From positions 1 through 64,000 of the forward strand of contig JAOAGQ010000041.1 in the NCBI GenBank assembly GCA_026415675.1: a DNA stretch of 64,000 bases, in the 5' to 3' direction. Below are positions 47,259-57,366 of this stretch, piece by piece. Positions within the stretch are counted from its first letter, which is position 1; each line of letters starts with the position of its first letter. Both the position numbers and the translations under genes were made by a program. Source of the stretch: Syntrophorhabdaceae bacterium (GTDB lineage Bacteria; Desulfobacterota; Syntrophorhabdia; Syntrophorhabdales; Syntrophorhabdaceae). The notes beneath the pieces are model-generated. The model ran no database searches. It saw only the letters and a program-made list of their open reading frames with translations, and was not told the origin of the DNA.

Positions 47259-48581
47259 ATGTCTGATATATTATCCCAAATAAAGCCCAAGATTGCTGGT
47301 ATAATTAACGAAGATAGCTATAAAACATGGATAGAACCTATAAAATATATAGATTATAAAGACTCGAAATGCTATGTACTTGTTCCAAATACGTTTTTCC
47401 GGGATTGGGTGATTGAAAATTTTGAACCTATCATGGTTGCCCTTTTAAAGGATCTAACAAAGGAAAATGTAAAGATAGAATATATCTTAAGCAAGGAAGA
47501 GAAGGTAGAGGAAAAAGAGAAAAAGGTTGTATCTTTAAAAAAGACCAACCATTATAATGCGTTTAACAGTAAATATACCTTTGAGAACTTTGTTGTGGGC
47601 TCCTGTAATCAGTTTGCAAACGCGGCCTGTCTTGCTGTGGCCTCTAATCCTGGAAAGACGTATAACCCTCTTTTCATATACGGTGGGGTGGGCCTCGGGA
47701 AGACCCATCTTTTAAATGCGATAGGTAATTTTTTAATAACCCACGGCAAGAGGAATATAGAAAAGATATGTTATATGAGTGCCGAAGTTTTTATGAATGA
47801 ACTCATAAACGCATTGAGATACGAAAAAATGGAAGAATTCCGTAACAGGTTTAGAAGGATGGATGTCCTTTTGATTGATGATATACAGTTTATAGCAGGT
47901 AAAGAGAGGACCCAGGCAGAATTTTTTCATACCTTTAATGCCCTTTATGACAACATGAAGCAGATTGTTGTGACGAGTGATAAATTTCCAAAGGATATAG
48001 AAAATTTTGAAGAAAGATTAAGGTCCCGTTTTGAGTGGGGTCTTATAGCGGATATACAACCTCCCGATATAGAAACAAAAGTGGCTATCCTTAATAAAAA
48101 GGCGGAAAATGAAAATATAGATTTACCAAACGATGTCGCCTTTTTTATAGCAACAAATACGGAAGATAGTGTAAGGGCACTGGAGGGTTCTCTAATCAGG
48201 ATAGGGGCCTTTGCTTCTTTGAAGGGTTCTAAAATTACATTAGAACTCGCAAAAGAAGTTATGGGACATATCATCAAGGAAAAGAAAAAAGAGATCAATA
48301 TTGATATGATTATAAAAGAGGTATCCAATTTTTTTTCCGTAAAGATATCGGATATAAAATCGGAAAAGAGGATAAAATCCGTTATGCTCCCCCGTCAGAT
48401 AGCTATTTATCTTTCCCGTAAGCTAACGGATAATTCTCTTGTGGGGATTGGTGAAAAATTTGGCGGTAAAGACCATGCAACCGTTATCCATTCGATTAAA
48501 AAGATCGAAGAGGAGATGCGTGTTAAAAAGGAGTTTAAAGAGATTGTTGATAAGATTGAATCTAAGATTAAATCAACATAA
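47259..48581 (+). CDS. dnaA: Replication initiator DnaA
   Basis: A 440-residue initiator. Domain I is the N-terminal 80 residues (IINEDSYKTWIEPI), then a short charged linker. The AAA+ domain has Walker A GGVGLGKTH (142-150), Walker B VLLIDDIQFIAGK and the arginine-finger region, and domain IV carries the box-binding GGKDHATVIHSIKKI near the C-terminus. It starts after an AT-rich region without a clear ribosome site. Codons here are more AT-rich than in the neighbouring metabolic genes. Confidence 0.97.
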   Translation: MSDILSQIKPKIAGIINEDSYKTWIEPIKYIDYKDSKCYVLVPNTFFRDWVIENFEPIMVALLKDLTKENVKIEYILSKEEKVEEKEKKVVSLKKTNHYNAFNSKYTFENFVVGSCNQFANAACLAVASNPGKTYNPLFIYGGVGLGKTHLLNAIGNFLITHGKRNIEKICYMSAEVFMNELINALRYEKMEEFRNRFRRMDVLLIDDIQFIAGKERTQAEFFHTFNALYDNMKQIVVTSDKFPKDIENFEERLRSRFEWGLIADIQPPDIETKVAILNKKAENENIDLPNDVAFFIATNTEDSVRALEGSLIRIGAFASLKGSKITLELAKEVMGHIIKEKKKEINIDMIIKEVSNFFSVKISDIKSEKRIKSVMLPRQIAIYLSRKLTDNSLVGIGEKFGGKDHATVIHSIKKIEEEMRVKKEFKEIVDKIESKIKST

Positions 48582-48654
48582 AACCACAAATTTTAAACAA
48601 ATATATGACGTATTTTGAGTATATAGTTGTCTGTTATTGTTAAATTTTTTGCTC

Positions 48655-48663
48655 TTTTCAACA
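48655..48663 (+). other. DnaA-box-like site between dnaA and dnaN
   Basis: TTTTCAACA repeats exactly the pair of sites found before dnaA. It lies in the 120-base AT-rich gap between dnaA and dnaN, a common second position for origin elements. Confidence 0.45.
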
Positions 48664-48701
48664 TTTAAACAGGCATATATTATTACTTAAGGAGTATATA
48701 T

Positions 48702-49787
48702 ATGAATATAGTATTAGATAAGAACATAATGTTTCCAACCATAACAAAACTCGTAGGTATCACGGAAAAGAAAACCCTGATGCCTATACTATCAAATCTA
48801 CTTATCGAATTTACTCCCCAAATAACAAAGATATATGCAACGGATCTGGAGTTAAGTGGAGTGGGAAGGATAGATTTAAGATCACCAAAAGAGAGAAAGA
48901 TCATGATCCACGGTAAGAAATTCCAGGATATCTTAAAAGAGATGGATAATGGGGATATAGAATTTAATATAGAGGAAAATATACTCACCATAAAGCAGAG
49001 ATACTCTGAGTTTACGTTCGGTTTACAGGATCCGGAAGAGTTCCCGGAGATAAAAGAGTTGGATGAGGGAGAACATTTCCATATAAGCGGTAAAATCTTT
49101 CTCGATATGATAAATAGGGTGGGTTTTGCCATATCGAACGATGAGACGAGATTCATACTGACAGGGATGTTTTTAAAGTCAAAAAATGGAAAGATAGTGA
49201 TGGTCGGTACAGATGGTTACAGAATGGCACTCTGTGAGAAGGATGTGGAAGGATTGAAGGATATAGGTGGTGTGATAATACCGAAAAAATCAGTGGCAGA
49301 GATAGAAAGGATATTTGAGGAAGAGGATATGATAAAGGTTACCATTGGGGATAAAAATATACAGTTCAGTAATGATCATATTACATTGATTTCAAGAACC
49401 CTCGAGGGTAATTATCCCGATTATGAGAATGTGATTCCTGAAGGAAATACGAATATCGCCCATGTAAATAAGGAAGAATTTTTTAAAGGTTTAAAAAAGG
49501 TTTCAACGATCTTGGGAAGATCAGAACCCATAAAGATCAATTTACTGAAGAAAAAGATGGAAATTGAAGCAGAATCCGATATCGGAAAGGCAAAAGAGGT
49601 CCTCGATGTGGATTATAATGGAGCAGACATGGCTTTAAATTTTAATTTTAGGTTTGTTTTAGATGTCGTCTCCCATATAGAAAGTAATGTGATCACGATA
49701 AAGGCACCAACAACATACGGTGCCATCCTCTTTGAAGGAGAGGAGATGTTGACATATAAAAATATTATTATGCCCATAAGGATGTAA
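48702..49787 (+). CDS. dnaN: DNA polymerase III beta sliding clamp
   Basis: The 361-residue clamp that tethers the replicative polymerase. It shows the three-fold repeated clamp domains, with IYATDLELSGVGRI in domain 1, FILTGMFLKSKNGKIVMVGTDGYRMAL in domain 2 (here quoted in part by its end, VGTDGYRMAL), and the C-terminal MPIRM hydrophobic-pocket end. AAGGAG precedes the ATG by seven bases. It is followed four bases later by gyrB. Confidence 0.96.
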   Translation: MNIVLDKNIMFPTITKLVGITEKKTLMPILSNLLIEFTPQITKIYATDLELSGVGRIDLRSPKERKIMIHGKKFQDILKEMDNGDIEFNIEENILTIKQRYSEFTFGLQDPEEFPEIKELDEGEHFHISGKIFLDMINRVGFAISNDETRFILTGMFLKSKNGKIVMVGTDGYRMALCEKDVEGLKDIGGVIIPKKSVAEIERIFEEEDMIKVTIGDKNIQFSNDHITLISRTLEGNYPDYENVIPEGNTNIAHVNKEEFFKGLKKVSTILGRSEPIKINLLKKKMEIEAESDIGKAKEVLDVDYNGADMALNFNFRFVLDVVSHIESNVITIKAPTTYGAILFEGEEMLTYKNIIMPIRM

Positions 49788-49790
49788 AAG

Positions 49791-52145
49791 ATGAGTGAAT
49801 ATGGAGCATCGAATATAAAAATATTAGGGGGACTCGAACCTGTCAGAAAAGTCCCTTCCATGTATATCGGAAATACAGGTATTGAAGGGCTCCACCACCT
49901 GGTCTATGAACTTGTAGATAACAGTGTAGATGAAGCCCTCGAAGGATTCTGTAACAGGATAGTCGTTACGATCCACAGAGATAACAGTGTGACCTGCGAG
50001 GACAACGGAAGGGGTATACCTGTTGAGATACATGAGGAAGAGAATGTACCGGCCCTTGAGGTAGTCCTTACAAAACTCCATGCCGGGGGAAAATTTGACA
50101 AAGATACATATAAACACTCCGCAGGATTACACGGTGTAGGTTTATCTGTTGTGAATGCCCTTTCCGAGTATCTCGAGGTAGAGGTGAGGAGGGATGGTAA
50201 GGTCTATTATCAAAAATACGGCAGGGGTATAAAAAAGACAGAGCTCACAGTGATAGGGGATACGGATAAGAGAGGCACGAAGATAAGATTTAAACCTGAT
50301 AGAGAGATATTTGAAACCATCGAATTCAGCTATGAGATACTTGCCCACAGGATGAGGGAGATATCTTTTTTAAATAACGGCATCCATATTGTTCTTATAG
50401 ATGAAAGAAAAGGAAAAAGACAGGAATTCAAACACGAGGGAGGGATTAAATCCTTTGTAAAATTTTTAAATGTAAATAAGAATGTCCTCTTTGAGGAGCC
50501 GATCTATATATCGAGTTCAAAGAGTACCCTCGATGCCCTTGAGGTTGGCATACAGTATAACGACGGCTATAATGAGAATATATATAGCTTTGTAAACAAC
50601 GTAAATACCCAGGAAGGGGGAACCCATGTAGCAGGTTTTAGAAGTGCCCTAACCCGTTCTATAAATAATTTTATACAATCAACAGGAACACAGAAGATAA
50701 AGGAGACCATAACAGGGGATGATGTTAAGGAAGGCCTCGTTGCTGTTATTAGTATAAAAATACAGAACCCCCAATTTGAAGGTCAGACAAAGGCAAAGCT
50801 CGGAAATAGTGAGGTAAAAGGCCTCGTCGAGTCTATTTTAAACGAAAAACTATCGGAGTACTTAGAGCTAAATCCAGAAATAGGAAAGATAATAGTCAAT
50901 AAAGCGATAGAGGCAAAAAGGGCGAGAGAGGCGGCCAAAAAAGCGAAAGAACTCGTAAAGAGTAAAAGCCTTATTGAAAACGGGATTCTTCCAGGAAAGC
51001 TCGCAGACTGTCAGGAGAGTAACCCCGATATATGTGAACTTTTTATCGTTGAGGGGGATTCTGCAGGGGGTTCGGCAAAGCAGGGCAGAAACAGAAAAAC
51101 CCAGGCAATACTACCCCTGAAAGGGAAAATATTGAATGTTGAAAAGTCGAGACATGAAAAGGTCCTTACAAACCAAGAGATAAAATCGGTATACCTTGCC
51201 CTCGGAATAAACTCAAACGGTATAGAGAGATTGAGATACAAAAAGATCATAATAATGACCGATGCCGATGTGGATGGCTCCCATATTAGAACACTCCTTC
51301 TTACCCTTTTCTACAGAAAGATGCCGGAGATTATCACCAACGGCTATCTCTATATAGCGCAGCCCCCGTTGTACAAGGTGAAGTTCGGTTCAAAGGAGTT
51401 GTATATCAAAGATGATGAGGAGTTTGATAGGTTTATCATCCAAAGGGGCATAGAGAAGAGTACATGTTTGATAGATGGTGTGGAGATAGGGGCAGGAGAG
51501 TTCATAGACGGTATCGAACAGATAAGAAACATAGAAAAATTTTTACGGGATATGGAGAAGGCAGGATTCGATAGGGGGATCATGCTCGCCCTTTTTAAGG
51601 CATATATAAAAGATAGGGAAGATTTTACAACCCGGGACAAGATAGAAAAGGCCGTTTCCTTAATCAATAAACAAAATTACACAGCGGAAATCGTAAAGGA
51701 CAGGGAACATAACCTTTTTGAGATCCATATAAGGAAACAGGATGAGACGGAAACAGTGTTGAACTATGAGATATGTGAACAGGCCGATTACGGAGAGATG
51801 TTCGAGAGATATAGGAAGGGTGAGGCATTTTATGAGAAAAAGGTCTCCTTGAAAAGTGGGGGAAAAATAGAGACCCCCGAGGATATTGAAGGGATATTGA
51901 GATTTATAAACGAGAAAGGGAAAGAAGGATTAACCATTCAGAGATATAAAGGCTTAGGAGAGATGAATCCGGAGCAACTATGGGAGACAACGATGGATCC
52001 CGAGAAGAGGAGTCTCTTGAAGGTATCTATAGAGGATGCCATAGAAGCAGACCAGATGTTTACGGTACTTATGGGAAACAACATAGAAACAAGAAGGGCC
52101 TTTATCGAAAAGAATGCGATGAACGTTAAAAACCTGGATATATGA
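49791..52145 (+). CDS. gyrB: DNA gyrase subunit B
   Basis: The 784-residue ATPase subunit of gyrase, which introduces negative supercoils. The GHKL ATPase has LVYELVDNSVDEAL and CEDNGRGIPVEIH, the Toprim domain has EGDSAGGSAKQGRN and DADVDGSHIRTLLL, and the C-terminus has RYKGLGEMNPEQLWETTMDP. Its length shows the insert of about 150 residues in the Toprim part that is typical of proteobacterial-type GyrB and absent from the 640-residue form. gyrA is not in the window. Confidence 0.97.
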   Translation: MSEYGASNIKILGGLEPVRKVPSMYIGNTGIEGLHHLVYELVDNSVDEALEGFCNRIVVTIHRDNSVTCEDNGRGIPVEIHEEENVPALEVVLTKLHAGGKFDKDTYKHSAGLHGVGLSVVNALSEYLEVEVRRDGKVYYQKYGRGIKKTELTVIGDTDKRGTKIRFKPDREIFETIEFSYEILAHRMREISFLNNGIHIVLIDERKGKRQEFKHEGGIKSFVKFLNVNKNVLFEEPIYISSSKSTLDALEVGIQYNDGYNENIYSFVNNVNTQEGGTHVAGFRSALTRSINNFIQSTGTQKIKETITGDDVKEGLVAVISIKIQNPQFEGQTKAKLGNSEVKGLVESILNEKLSEYLELNPEIGKIIVNKAIEAKRAREAAKKAKELVKSKSLIENGILPGKLADCQESNPDICELFIVEGDSAGGSAKQGRNRKTQAILPLKGKILNVEKSRHEKVLTNQEIKSVYLALGINSNGIERLRYKKIIIMTDADVDGSHIRTLLLTLFYRKMPEIITNGYLYIAQPPLYKVKFGSKELYIKDDEEFDRFIIQRGIEKSTCLIDGVEIGAGEFIDGIEQIRNIEKFLRDMEKAGFDRGIMLALFKAYIKDREDFTTRDKIEKAVSLINKQNYTAEIVKDREHNLFEIHIRKQDETETVLNYEICEQADYGEMFERYRKGEAFYEKKVSLKSGGKIETPEDIEGILRFINEKGKEGLTIQRYKGLGEMNPEQLWETTMDPEKRSLLKVSIEDAIEADQMFTVLMGNNIETRRAFIEKNAMNVKNLDI

Positions 52146-52750
52146 TAATAATCGGGATTACAGGCATCATAGGGAGTGGAAAGACTACGGTATCAAATAT
52201 GCTCGCAAGAGAGGGGTACAAGATAATAGATCTGGATAGGGTTGCAAAGGAGTGTCTTAAGAAGAAAGAGACAAAAGAGAAGATAGGTCGGGTATTTGGT
52301 AAAGAAGTCATCAAAGAAGGGAGCGTGGATACAGAGAGGCTAAAAGATATTGTTTTTAAAGACAAGGAGAATATCAAAAGACTCGAGGAGATCGTACATC
52401 CCGAAATAAAGGAAGAGACAAAAAGAAGGATAGAACATTACAGGAAATTGGGGGAAAGGGCTGTGATCATCGATGGGCCCCTGCTGGTAGAAAAGGGGAT
52501 GTACAAAGAGATGGATAAATTGGTCGTTGTCTCTACCAAAAAAGAGGCACTATACAATAGGCTAAAAAAAAGGGGGATGGATGAAAGAGATATAGAAAGA
52601 AGGATGGGTCTCCAGATACCCCTTGAGGAAAAGGAGAAGATAGCGGATTACATAGTAAAAAATGATGGGGACAAAGAAGAGCTTATGGGAGAAGTAAAAA
52701 AACTGGTTGAATGTATAAAAAGATGGGAAGGAGAAGTATATGCATCTTAA
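52142..52750 (+). CDS. coaE: Dephospho-CoA kinase
   Basis: The last step of CoA synthesis: phosphorylation of dephospho-CoA, 202 residues. Walker A is [14 protein letters not shown] (8-21), followed by the family text [10 protein letters not shown] and, further on, [10 protein letters not shown] and [17 protein letters not shown]. It overlaps gyrB by four bases and rho by eleven, so it is tied into the run from dnaN onward. Confidence 0.93.
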   Translation: MIIIGITGIIGSGKTTVSNMLAREGYKIIDLDRVAKECLKKKETKEKIGRVFGKEVIKEGSVDTERLKDIVFKDKENIKRLEEIVHPEIKEETKRRIEHYRKLGERAVIIDGPLLVEKGMYKEMDKLVVVSTKKEALYNRLKKRGMDERDIERRMGLQIPLEEKEKIADYIVKNDGDKEELMGEVKKLVECIKRWEGEVYAS

Positions 52751-53993
52751 TGAATTGAAGAGGAAAAGGATAGGCGATCTAACACATCTTGCGAAAGAGC
52801 TTAATATAGAGAATGCTTCAGGACTCAGGAAACAGGAGCTTATCTTTTCGATTTTACAGGCCTTTGTGGATAAAAATGAATCTGTATACGGTGAAGGGGT
52901 ACTCGAAATATTGCCCGAAGGATTCGGTTTCCTCCGGTCAACGGACTCCAATTATCTCCCCGGCCCCGATGATATCTATATATCCCCATCGCAGATAAAG
53001 AGGTTCGGTTTAAGGACAGGGGATACCATTTCAGGGCAGATAAGACCACCAAAAGATAACGAAAAATACTTTGCCCTTTTGAAGGTGGAGACGATAAACT
53101 TTGATGACCCGAGCGTTGCGAAGGATAAAATTATATTTGATAACCTGACCCCAATATACCCGAACGAAAGGATAAGGCTCGAGATAGACGGGGATAATAT
53201 GTCTACAAGGGTCATGGACCTTTTTACACCCATTGGGAAGGGACAGAGGGGTTTGATCGTCGCCCCTCCAAGAACGGGGAAGACGATGCTACTCCAGCAT
53301 ATAGCAAACAGTATCACAACAAACCATAAAGAGATCACCCTGATTGTACTACTCATCGATGAAAGACCCGAAGAGGTAACGGATATGATGAGGTCCGTAA
53401 AGGGGGAGGTGATAAGTTCCACCTTTGACGAGCCTGCAACGAGACATGTCCAGGTGGCGGAGATCGTGATAGAAAAGGCAAAAAGGCTTGTGGAGCACAA
53501 AAGGGATGTGGTGATCCTCCTCGATAGCATAACAAGGCTTGCAAGGGCTTATAACACGGTGGTACCCTCAAGCGGAAAGATCCTGTCAGGAGGAATAGAT
53601 GCCTCGGCGATGCAAAAACCGAGGAGATTCTTCGGTGCCGCTAAAAACATAGAAGAAGGGGGGAGCCTCACGATTGTGGCAACCGCACTGATAGACACGG
53701 GAAGCAGGATGGACGAGGTGATCTTCGAAGAGTTCAAAGGTACAGGCAATATGGAGATATACCTCGACAGGAAGCTGGCAGAGAAGAGGGTCTTTCCTGC
53801 TATAGACATCAACAAATCGGGCACGAGGAAAGAGGAGCTACTGATCGATAACGGTGACCTCTCGAGGATATGGCTTTTGAGAAAGGTTTTACAACCTATG
53901 AACCCCGTCGATGCAATGGAGTTTCTCCTTGAGAAACTCTCCGATACAAGATCCAATAAAGAGTTTTTAGATTCTATGAGCAAAGGAGCTTAA
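52740..53993 (+). CDS. rho: Transcription termination factor Rho
   Basis: A 417-residue hexameric RNA helicase. The N-terminal RNA-binding part has [16 protein letters not shown] and [19 protein letters not shown]. The motor has Walker [14 protein letters not shown] and Walker [18 protein letters not shown], with the Q-loop and R-loop in [15 protein letters not shown]. Rho-dependent termination could explain why hairpin terminators are scarce in this window. AAGGAG lies six bases before the ATG. Confidence 0.97.
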   Translation: MHLNELKRKRIGDLTHLAKELNIENASGLRKQELIFSILQAFVDKNESVYGEGVLEILPEGFGFLRSTDSNYLPGPDDIYISPSQIKRFGLRTGDTISGQIRPPKDNEKYFALLKVETINFDDPSVAKDKIIFDNLTPIYPNERIRLEIDGDNMSTRVMDLFTPIGKGQRGLIVAPPRTGKTMLLQHIANSITTNHKEITLIVLLIDERPEEVTDMMRSVKGEVISSTFDEPATRHVQVAEIVIEKAKRLVEHKRDVVILLDSITRLARAYNTVVPSSGKILSGGIDASAMQKPRRFFGAAKNIEEGGSLTIVATALIDTGSRMDEVIFEEFKGTGNMEIYLDRKLAEKRVFPAIDINKSGTRKEELLIDNGDLSRIWLLRKVLQPMNPVDAMEFLLEKLSDTRSNKEFLDSMSKGA

Positions 53994-53995
53994 AC

Positions 53996-54202
53996 ATGAA
54001 AAAAGGAATACACCCAAACCTGAAAAAGGCGACAGTAAAGTGTGCCTGCGGCAATACCTTTGAGACACTCTCCATCAAAGAAAAGATCAACGTTGAAATA
54101 TGTGCTAAATGTCACCCCATCTTTACGGGAAAAGAAAAGAGGATAGACTCTGCCGGTCAAGTAGAGAAATTTGAGAAGAGATACGGCAAAAAAGGCGCAT
54201 GA
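53996..54202 (+). CDS. rpmE: Ribosomal protein L31
   Basis: A 68-residue L31 of the large subunit. It keeps the zinc-type cysteines: [11 protein letters not shown] (Cys16, Cys18) and [15 protein letters not shown] (Cys36, Cys39). It is thus the C-plus form used when zinc is sufficient. It lies two bases after rho and overlaps prfA by four bases, as in many Desulfobacterota. Confidence 0.96.
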   Translation: MKKGIHPNLKKATVKCACGNTFETLSIKEKINVEICAKCHPIFTGKEKRIDSAGQVEKFEKRYGKKGA

Positions 54203-55266
54203 TATTTGATAAGTTAGAAGAGATAGAGGAGAGGCTCGGAGAGATAGAAAAGGACCTCGCAAAACCCGAGACAATCCTCAATTTAGAAGAGTATAAGAGG
54301 CTCTCAAAGGAGTATACGGAAAAAAAAGAGATCGTAGACCTGTACAGGGAATGGAAGAGGCTTACCGAGGAAGAAGAGAAGACGGAGGAGATGTTAAAAC
54401 ATGAACCCGACGAGGAGATGAGGGCCCTGATAAGGGAAGAGGCCCTATCCCTGTCCGAAAAAAGGGCCCATATCGAATCGACGTTGAGAGAGATGCTCCT
54501 TAAGGGTCATGATAAACAGGTCCAGAGTATGTTCCTCGAGATAAGGGCCGGAACAGGCGGTGAGGAGGCGGCCCTTTTTGCCCGAGAACTCTTTTCTATG
54601 TATATGAAGTTTGCCGAGAAGATGAAATGGAAGACAGAACTCATGGAGATGAGCATGTCTGACCTTGGAGGGATAAAAGAGGCGATACTTTTGATAGAAA
54701 ATAAAGACGCCTACAGGATGCTCCGTTACGAAAGTGGTGTCCACAGGGTTCAAAGGGTACCGGTAACAGAGGCCCAGGGGAGGATACACACATCCGCTGT
54801 AACCGTTGCCGTCCTCCCCGAGCCGGAAGAGATGGAGATAAATATAAACCCCGAGGAGTTGCGTATAGATGTTTTCAGGGCAAGTGGACCCGGGGGACAG
54901 CATGTGAATAAGACCGAATCGGCGGTAAGGGTGACCCATCTGCCCACAGGCATAGTCGTTACCTGCCAGGACGAAAAGTCCCAGCATAAAAACAAGGCAA
55001 AGGCCATAAGGGTACTCAGGGCAAGGATAAAGGAAAAGCTGGAGATGGAAAAAGAAGAGGAGATATCGGAGGAGAGAAAAAAACAGGTAGGTACCGGAGA
55101 CAGGAGCGAGCGGATAAGAACGTACAATTTTCCCCAGGGAAGGGTTACGGACCACAGGATTGGCCTTACATTGTATAAGCTACAGGATGTTTTGAGCGGA
55201 AACCTCGAAGAGATATTAAACCCTTTAATTACACACTTCCAGACCGAGGCCATAGCAAGAGGATAG
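54199..55266 (+). CDS. prfA: Peptide chain release factor 1
   Basis: Recognises UAA and UAG stop codons and releases the peptide, 355 residues. The stop-recognition motif PxT is visible in [14 protein letters not shown], and the peptidyl-transferase GGQ motif in [20 protein letters not shown] (about 230-249). The length is normal. It is encoded directly before prmC, the methyltransferase that modifies its GGQ glutamine. Confidence 0.97.
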   Translation: MIFDKLEEIEERLGEIEKDLAKPETILNLEEYKRLSKEYTEKKEIVDLYREWKRLTEEEEKTEEMLKHEPDEEMRALIREEALSLSEKRAHIESTLREMLLKGHDKQVQSMFLEIRAGTGGEEAALFARELFSMYMKFAEKMKWKTELMEMSMSDLGGIKEAILLIENKDAYRMLRYESGVHRVQRVPVTEAQGRIHTSAVTVAVLPEPEEMEININPEELRIDVFRASGPGGQHVNKTESAVRVTHLPTGIVVTCQDEKSQHKNKAKAIRVLRARIKEKLEMEKEEEISEERKKQVGTGDRSERIRTYNFPQGRVTDHRIGLTLYKLQDVLSGNLEEILNPLITHFQTEAIARG

Positions 55267-55267
55267 A

Positions 55268-56107
55268 GTGTTGCCTTGCTCTATAGGAGATATATTCAAG
55301 CTCACAAGGGACATATCTTTTTTTGATATCATGTCCATCGCCTCCCACGTCCTTAAAATGAGGACGGAGGAGGTGATAGCCAACCATAATAGGATATTAC
55401 GGGAAGAGGAAGAAAAGGGGATATTTCAATTAATCGACGAGAGAAGGAAAGGCAAACCCATCCCTTATATCACCTGTAAAAGAGAATTCTTTTCCGAAGA
55501 GTTCTTTGTCGATGAGCGGGTCCTCATCCCGAGACCCGAGACAGAGCTGATAATAGAAGAGGCAAGGGAGATCATAAAAAAGATGAAAGGCCCCCTCTTA
55601 ATTCTGGATATGGGATGTGGTTCAGGGGCCATAGGTATCACCCTCTCAAAAATGGGGAATTGTAAGGTCCTCATGGTCGATATATCTTACGGGGCAACAC
55701 AGGTGGCAAAGGCAAACGCATTATGCCATGCCGTTAAAGATAAGGTAGGGATCATCTGTTCGGATCTTTTTCAGGGGATAAAAGAAAAAAGCCCCTTTGA
55801 CATGGTGCTCGCCAATATGCCTTATGTAAGTAAAGAGGAGTGGCATAACCTCCCGAAAGACGTAAGGGATTTTGAACCGGAGATCGCCTTGAATGGAGGT
55901 ACGGATGGCCTTGACGTGTACAGAAGGCTAATACCGTCTCTACCTTTTTATTTGAAGAGAGATGGCGTATTTATATGTGAGATAGGAAGCAAAGACCAGG
56001 CCCTGTACATCGGGGAAGCCCTTGAAGGTATAGGCTTCGATTATATTATCAAAAAGGACCTCTCGGGGAGGGAAAGGATAGTGAAGGCGACATGGAAAAA
56101 TTCGTGA
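55268..56107 (+). CDS. prmC: Release factor glutamine methyltransferase PrmC
   Basis: Methylates the glutamine of the GGQ motif in release factors, 279 residues. The helical N-domain is followed by the SAM site LILDMGCGSGAIGI (112-124). The catalytic NPPY motif is changed to NMPY at 183-186 (LANMPYVS). The start is GTG two bases after prfA. Context with prfA makes the assignment sure despite the altered motif. Confidence 0.93.
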   Translation: MLPCSIGDIFKLTRDISFFDIMSIASHVLKMRTEEVIANHNRILREEEEKGIFQLIDERRKGKPIPYITCKREFFSEEFFVDERVLIPRPETELIIEEAREIIKKMKGPLLILDMGCGSGAIGITLSKMGNCKVLMVDISYGATQVAKANALCHAVKDKVGIICSDLFQGIKEKSPFDMVLANMPYVSKEEWHNLPKDVRDFEPEIALNGGTDGLDVYRRLIPSLPFYLKRDGVFICEIGSKDQALYIGEALEGIGFDYIIKKDLSGRERIVKATWKNS

Positions 56108-57366
56108 TAGAAGGGGGGGAGAGGCTAAAAGGGGTTGTAAATATTAGCGGCTCGAAGAACTCTGCCCTTCCCCTTATGGCAGCGACGATAATAGAAGAGG
56201 GGGTATACAGGATAGAGAATGTCCCCCATCTAAAAGACATAGATACGATGGCAAGGCTCATAACCATGCTCGGAGGTAGGGTTAAAAGAGAGGGAGGGGC
56301 GACCCTGGTTATAGATACAACGAATATCACAAGCACCGTTGCCCCGTACGAGCTTGTAAAGGAGATGAGGGCATCGATACTTGCCTTAGGGGCCCTTGTT
56401 GGTCGAACAGGGCGGGCAACCGTTTCATATCCCGGGGGGTGTGCAATAGGGGAGCGACCGATTAACCTCCACCTAAAGGGACTTTCCCAGCTTGGATGTG
56501 AGATCAAGATAAAAGATGGATATATAGACGTAAAGACAAAAAACCTTAAAGGGACGAAGATCAGCTTTGATACCGCGACCGTTGGAGGAACGGAGAATAT
56601 CCTTATGGCAGCGGTAAAGGCAAGGGGGGAGACGATAATCGAGAACGCCGCGAGGGAGCCGGAAGTTGTGGATCTCGTGAGAATGCTAAGGAAGATGGGG
56701 GCAAGGATAGAAGGCGAAGGAACCGAGGTGATAAAGGTGTCCGGGGTCGACGGACTTTCCCCCTGTGATTTCCGGGTGATCCCCGATAGAATAGAGGCAG
56801 GGACCTTTCTCGTCGCATCCGCCATTACAAGGGGCAATATCGTGATCAGGAACTGCATTCCCCAGCACCTTGTGCCGGTTATCGATAAGCTGAAGGAGAT
56901 AGGTATGGAGATAGAGGAGAGGGATAACGAGATAAAGGCCTCTATGGGGAGAAGGAGATGGTCTGCCGTTGACATAAGAACGGCCCCCTACCCCGGTTTT
57001 CCCACAGATATGCAGGCACAGTTCATGGCCTTACTCTCCATAGCAAACGGGGTAAGTGCCGTTACAGAGACGATATTTGAAAACAGGATGACCCACGCCG
57101 CAGAATTGAGGAGAATGGGTGCCGATATAAAGGTCATAGGGAATACCGCGATCGTAAGGGGGGTGAAGATGCTCAACGGAGCGAAGGTAATGGCCTCTGA
57201 TTTAAGGGCGAGCGCCTCCCTTGTCCTTGCCGGTTTGGCCGCACACGGAAGGACGGAGGTAACCCGCATATACCATATAGACAGGGGGTATGAATCCATA
57301 GAAAAAAAGTTGAGTTCCTTAGGGGCGAGAATCGAGAGGAGGATCGATGAAGATATGGACGCTTGA
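56092..57366 (+). CDS. murA: UDP-N-acetylglucosamine 1-carboxyvinyltransferase
   Basis: First committed step of peptidoglycan synthesis, 424 residues. The fosfomycin-target cysteine is Cys117 in YPGGCAIGERPI, and the substrate-binding ISGSKNSALPLMAA is at 18-31. It ends with the family MERG-type text HIDRGYESIEKKL. It overlaps prmC and hisD at its ends, so cell-wall, translation and histidine genes are joined in one transcript, as in Geobacter-like genomes (recalled, not checked). Confidence 0.97.
   Translation: MEKFVIEGGERLKGVVNISGSKNSALPLMAATIIEEGVYRIENVPHLKDIDTMARLITMLGGRVKREGGATLVIDTTNITSTVAPYELVKEMRASILALGALVGRTGRATVSYPGGCAIGERPINLHLKGLSQLGCEIKIKDGYIDVKTKNLKGTKISFDTATVGGTENILMAAVKARGETIIENAAREPEVVDLVRMLRKMGARIEGEGTEVIKVSGVDGLSPCDFRVIPDRIEAGTFLVASAITRGNIVIRNCIPQHLVPVIDKLKEIGMEIEERDNEIKASMGRRRWSAVDIRTAPYPGFPTDMQAQFMALLSIANGVSAVTETIFENRMTHAAELRRMGADIKVIGNTAIVRGVKMLNGAKVMASDLRASASLVLAGLAAHGRTEVTRIYHIDRGYESIEKKLSSLGARIERRIDEDMDA

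Noticed and set aside
52976-53983. Minus-strand frames opposite rho
   Set aside because: They are antisense shadows of a strongly conserved gene.
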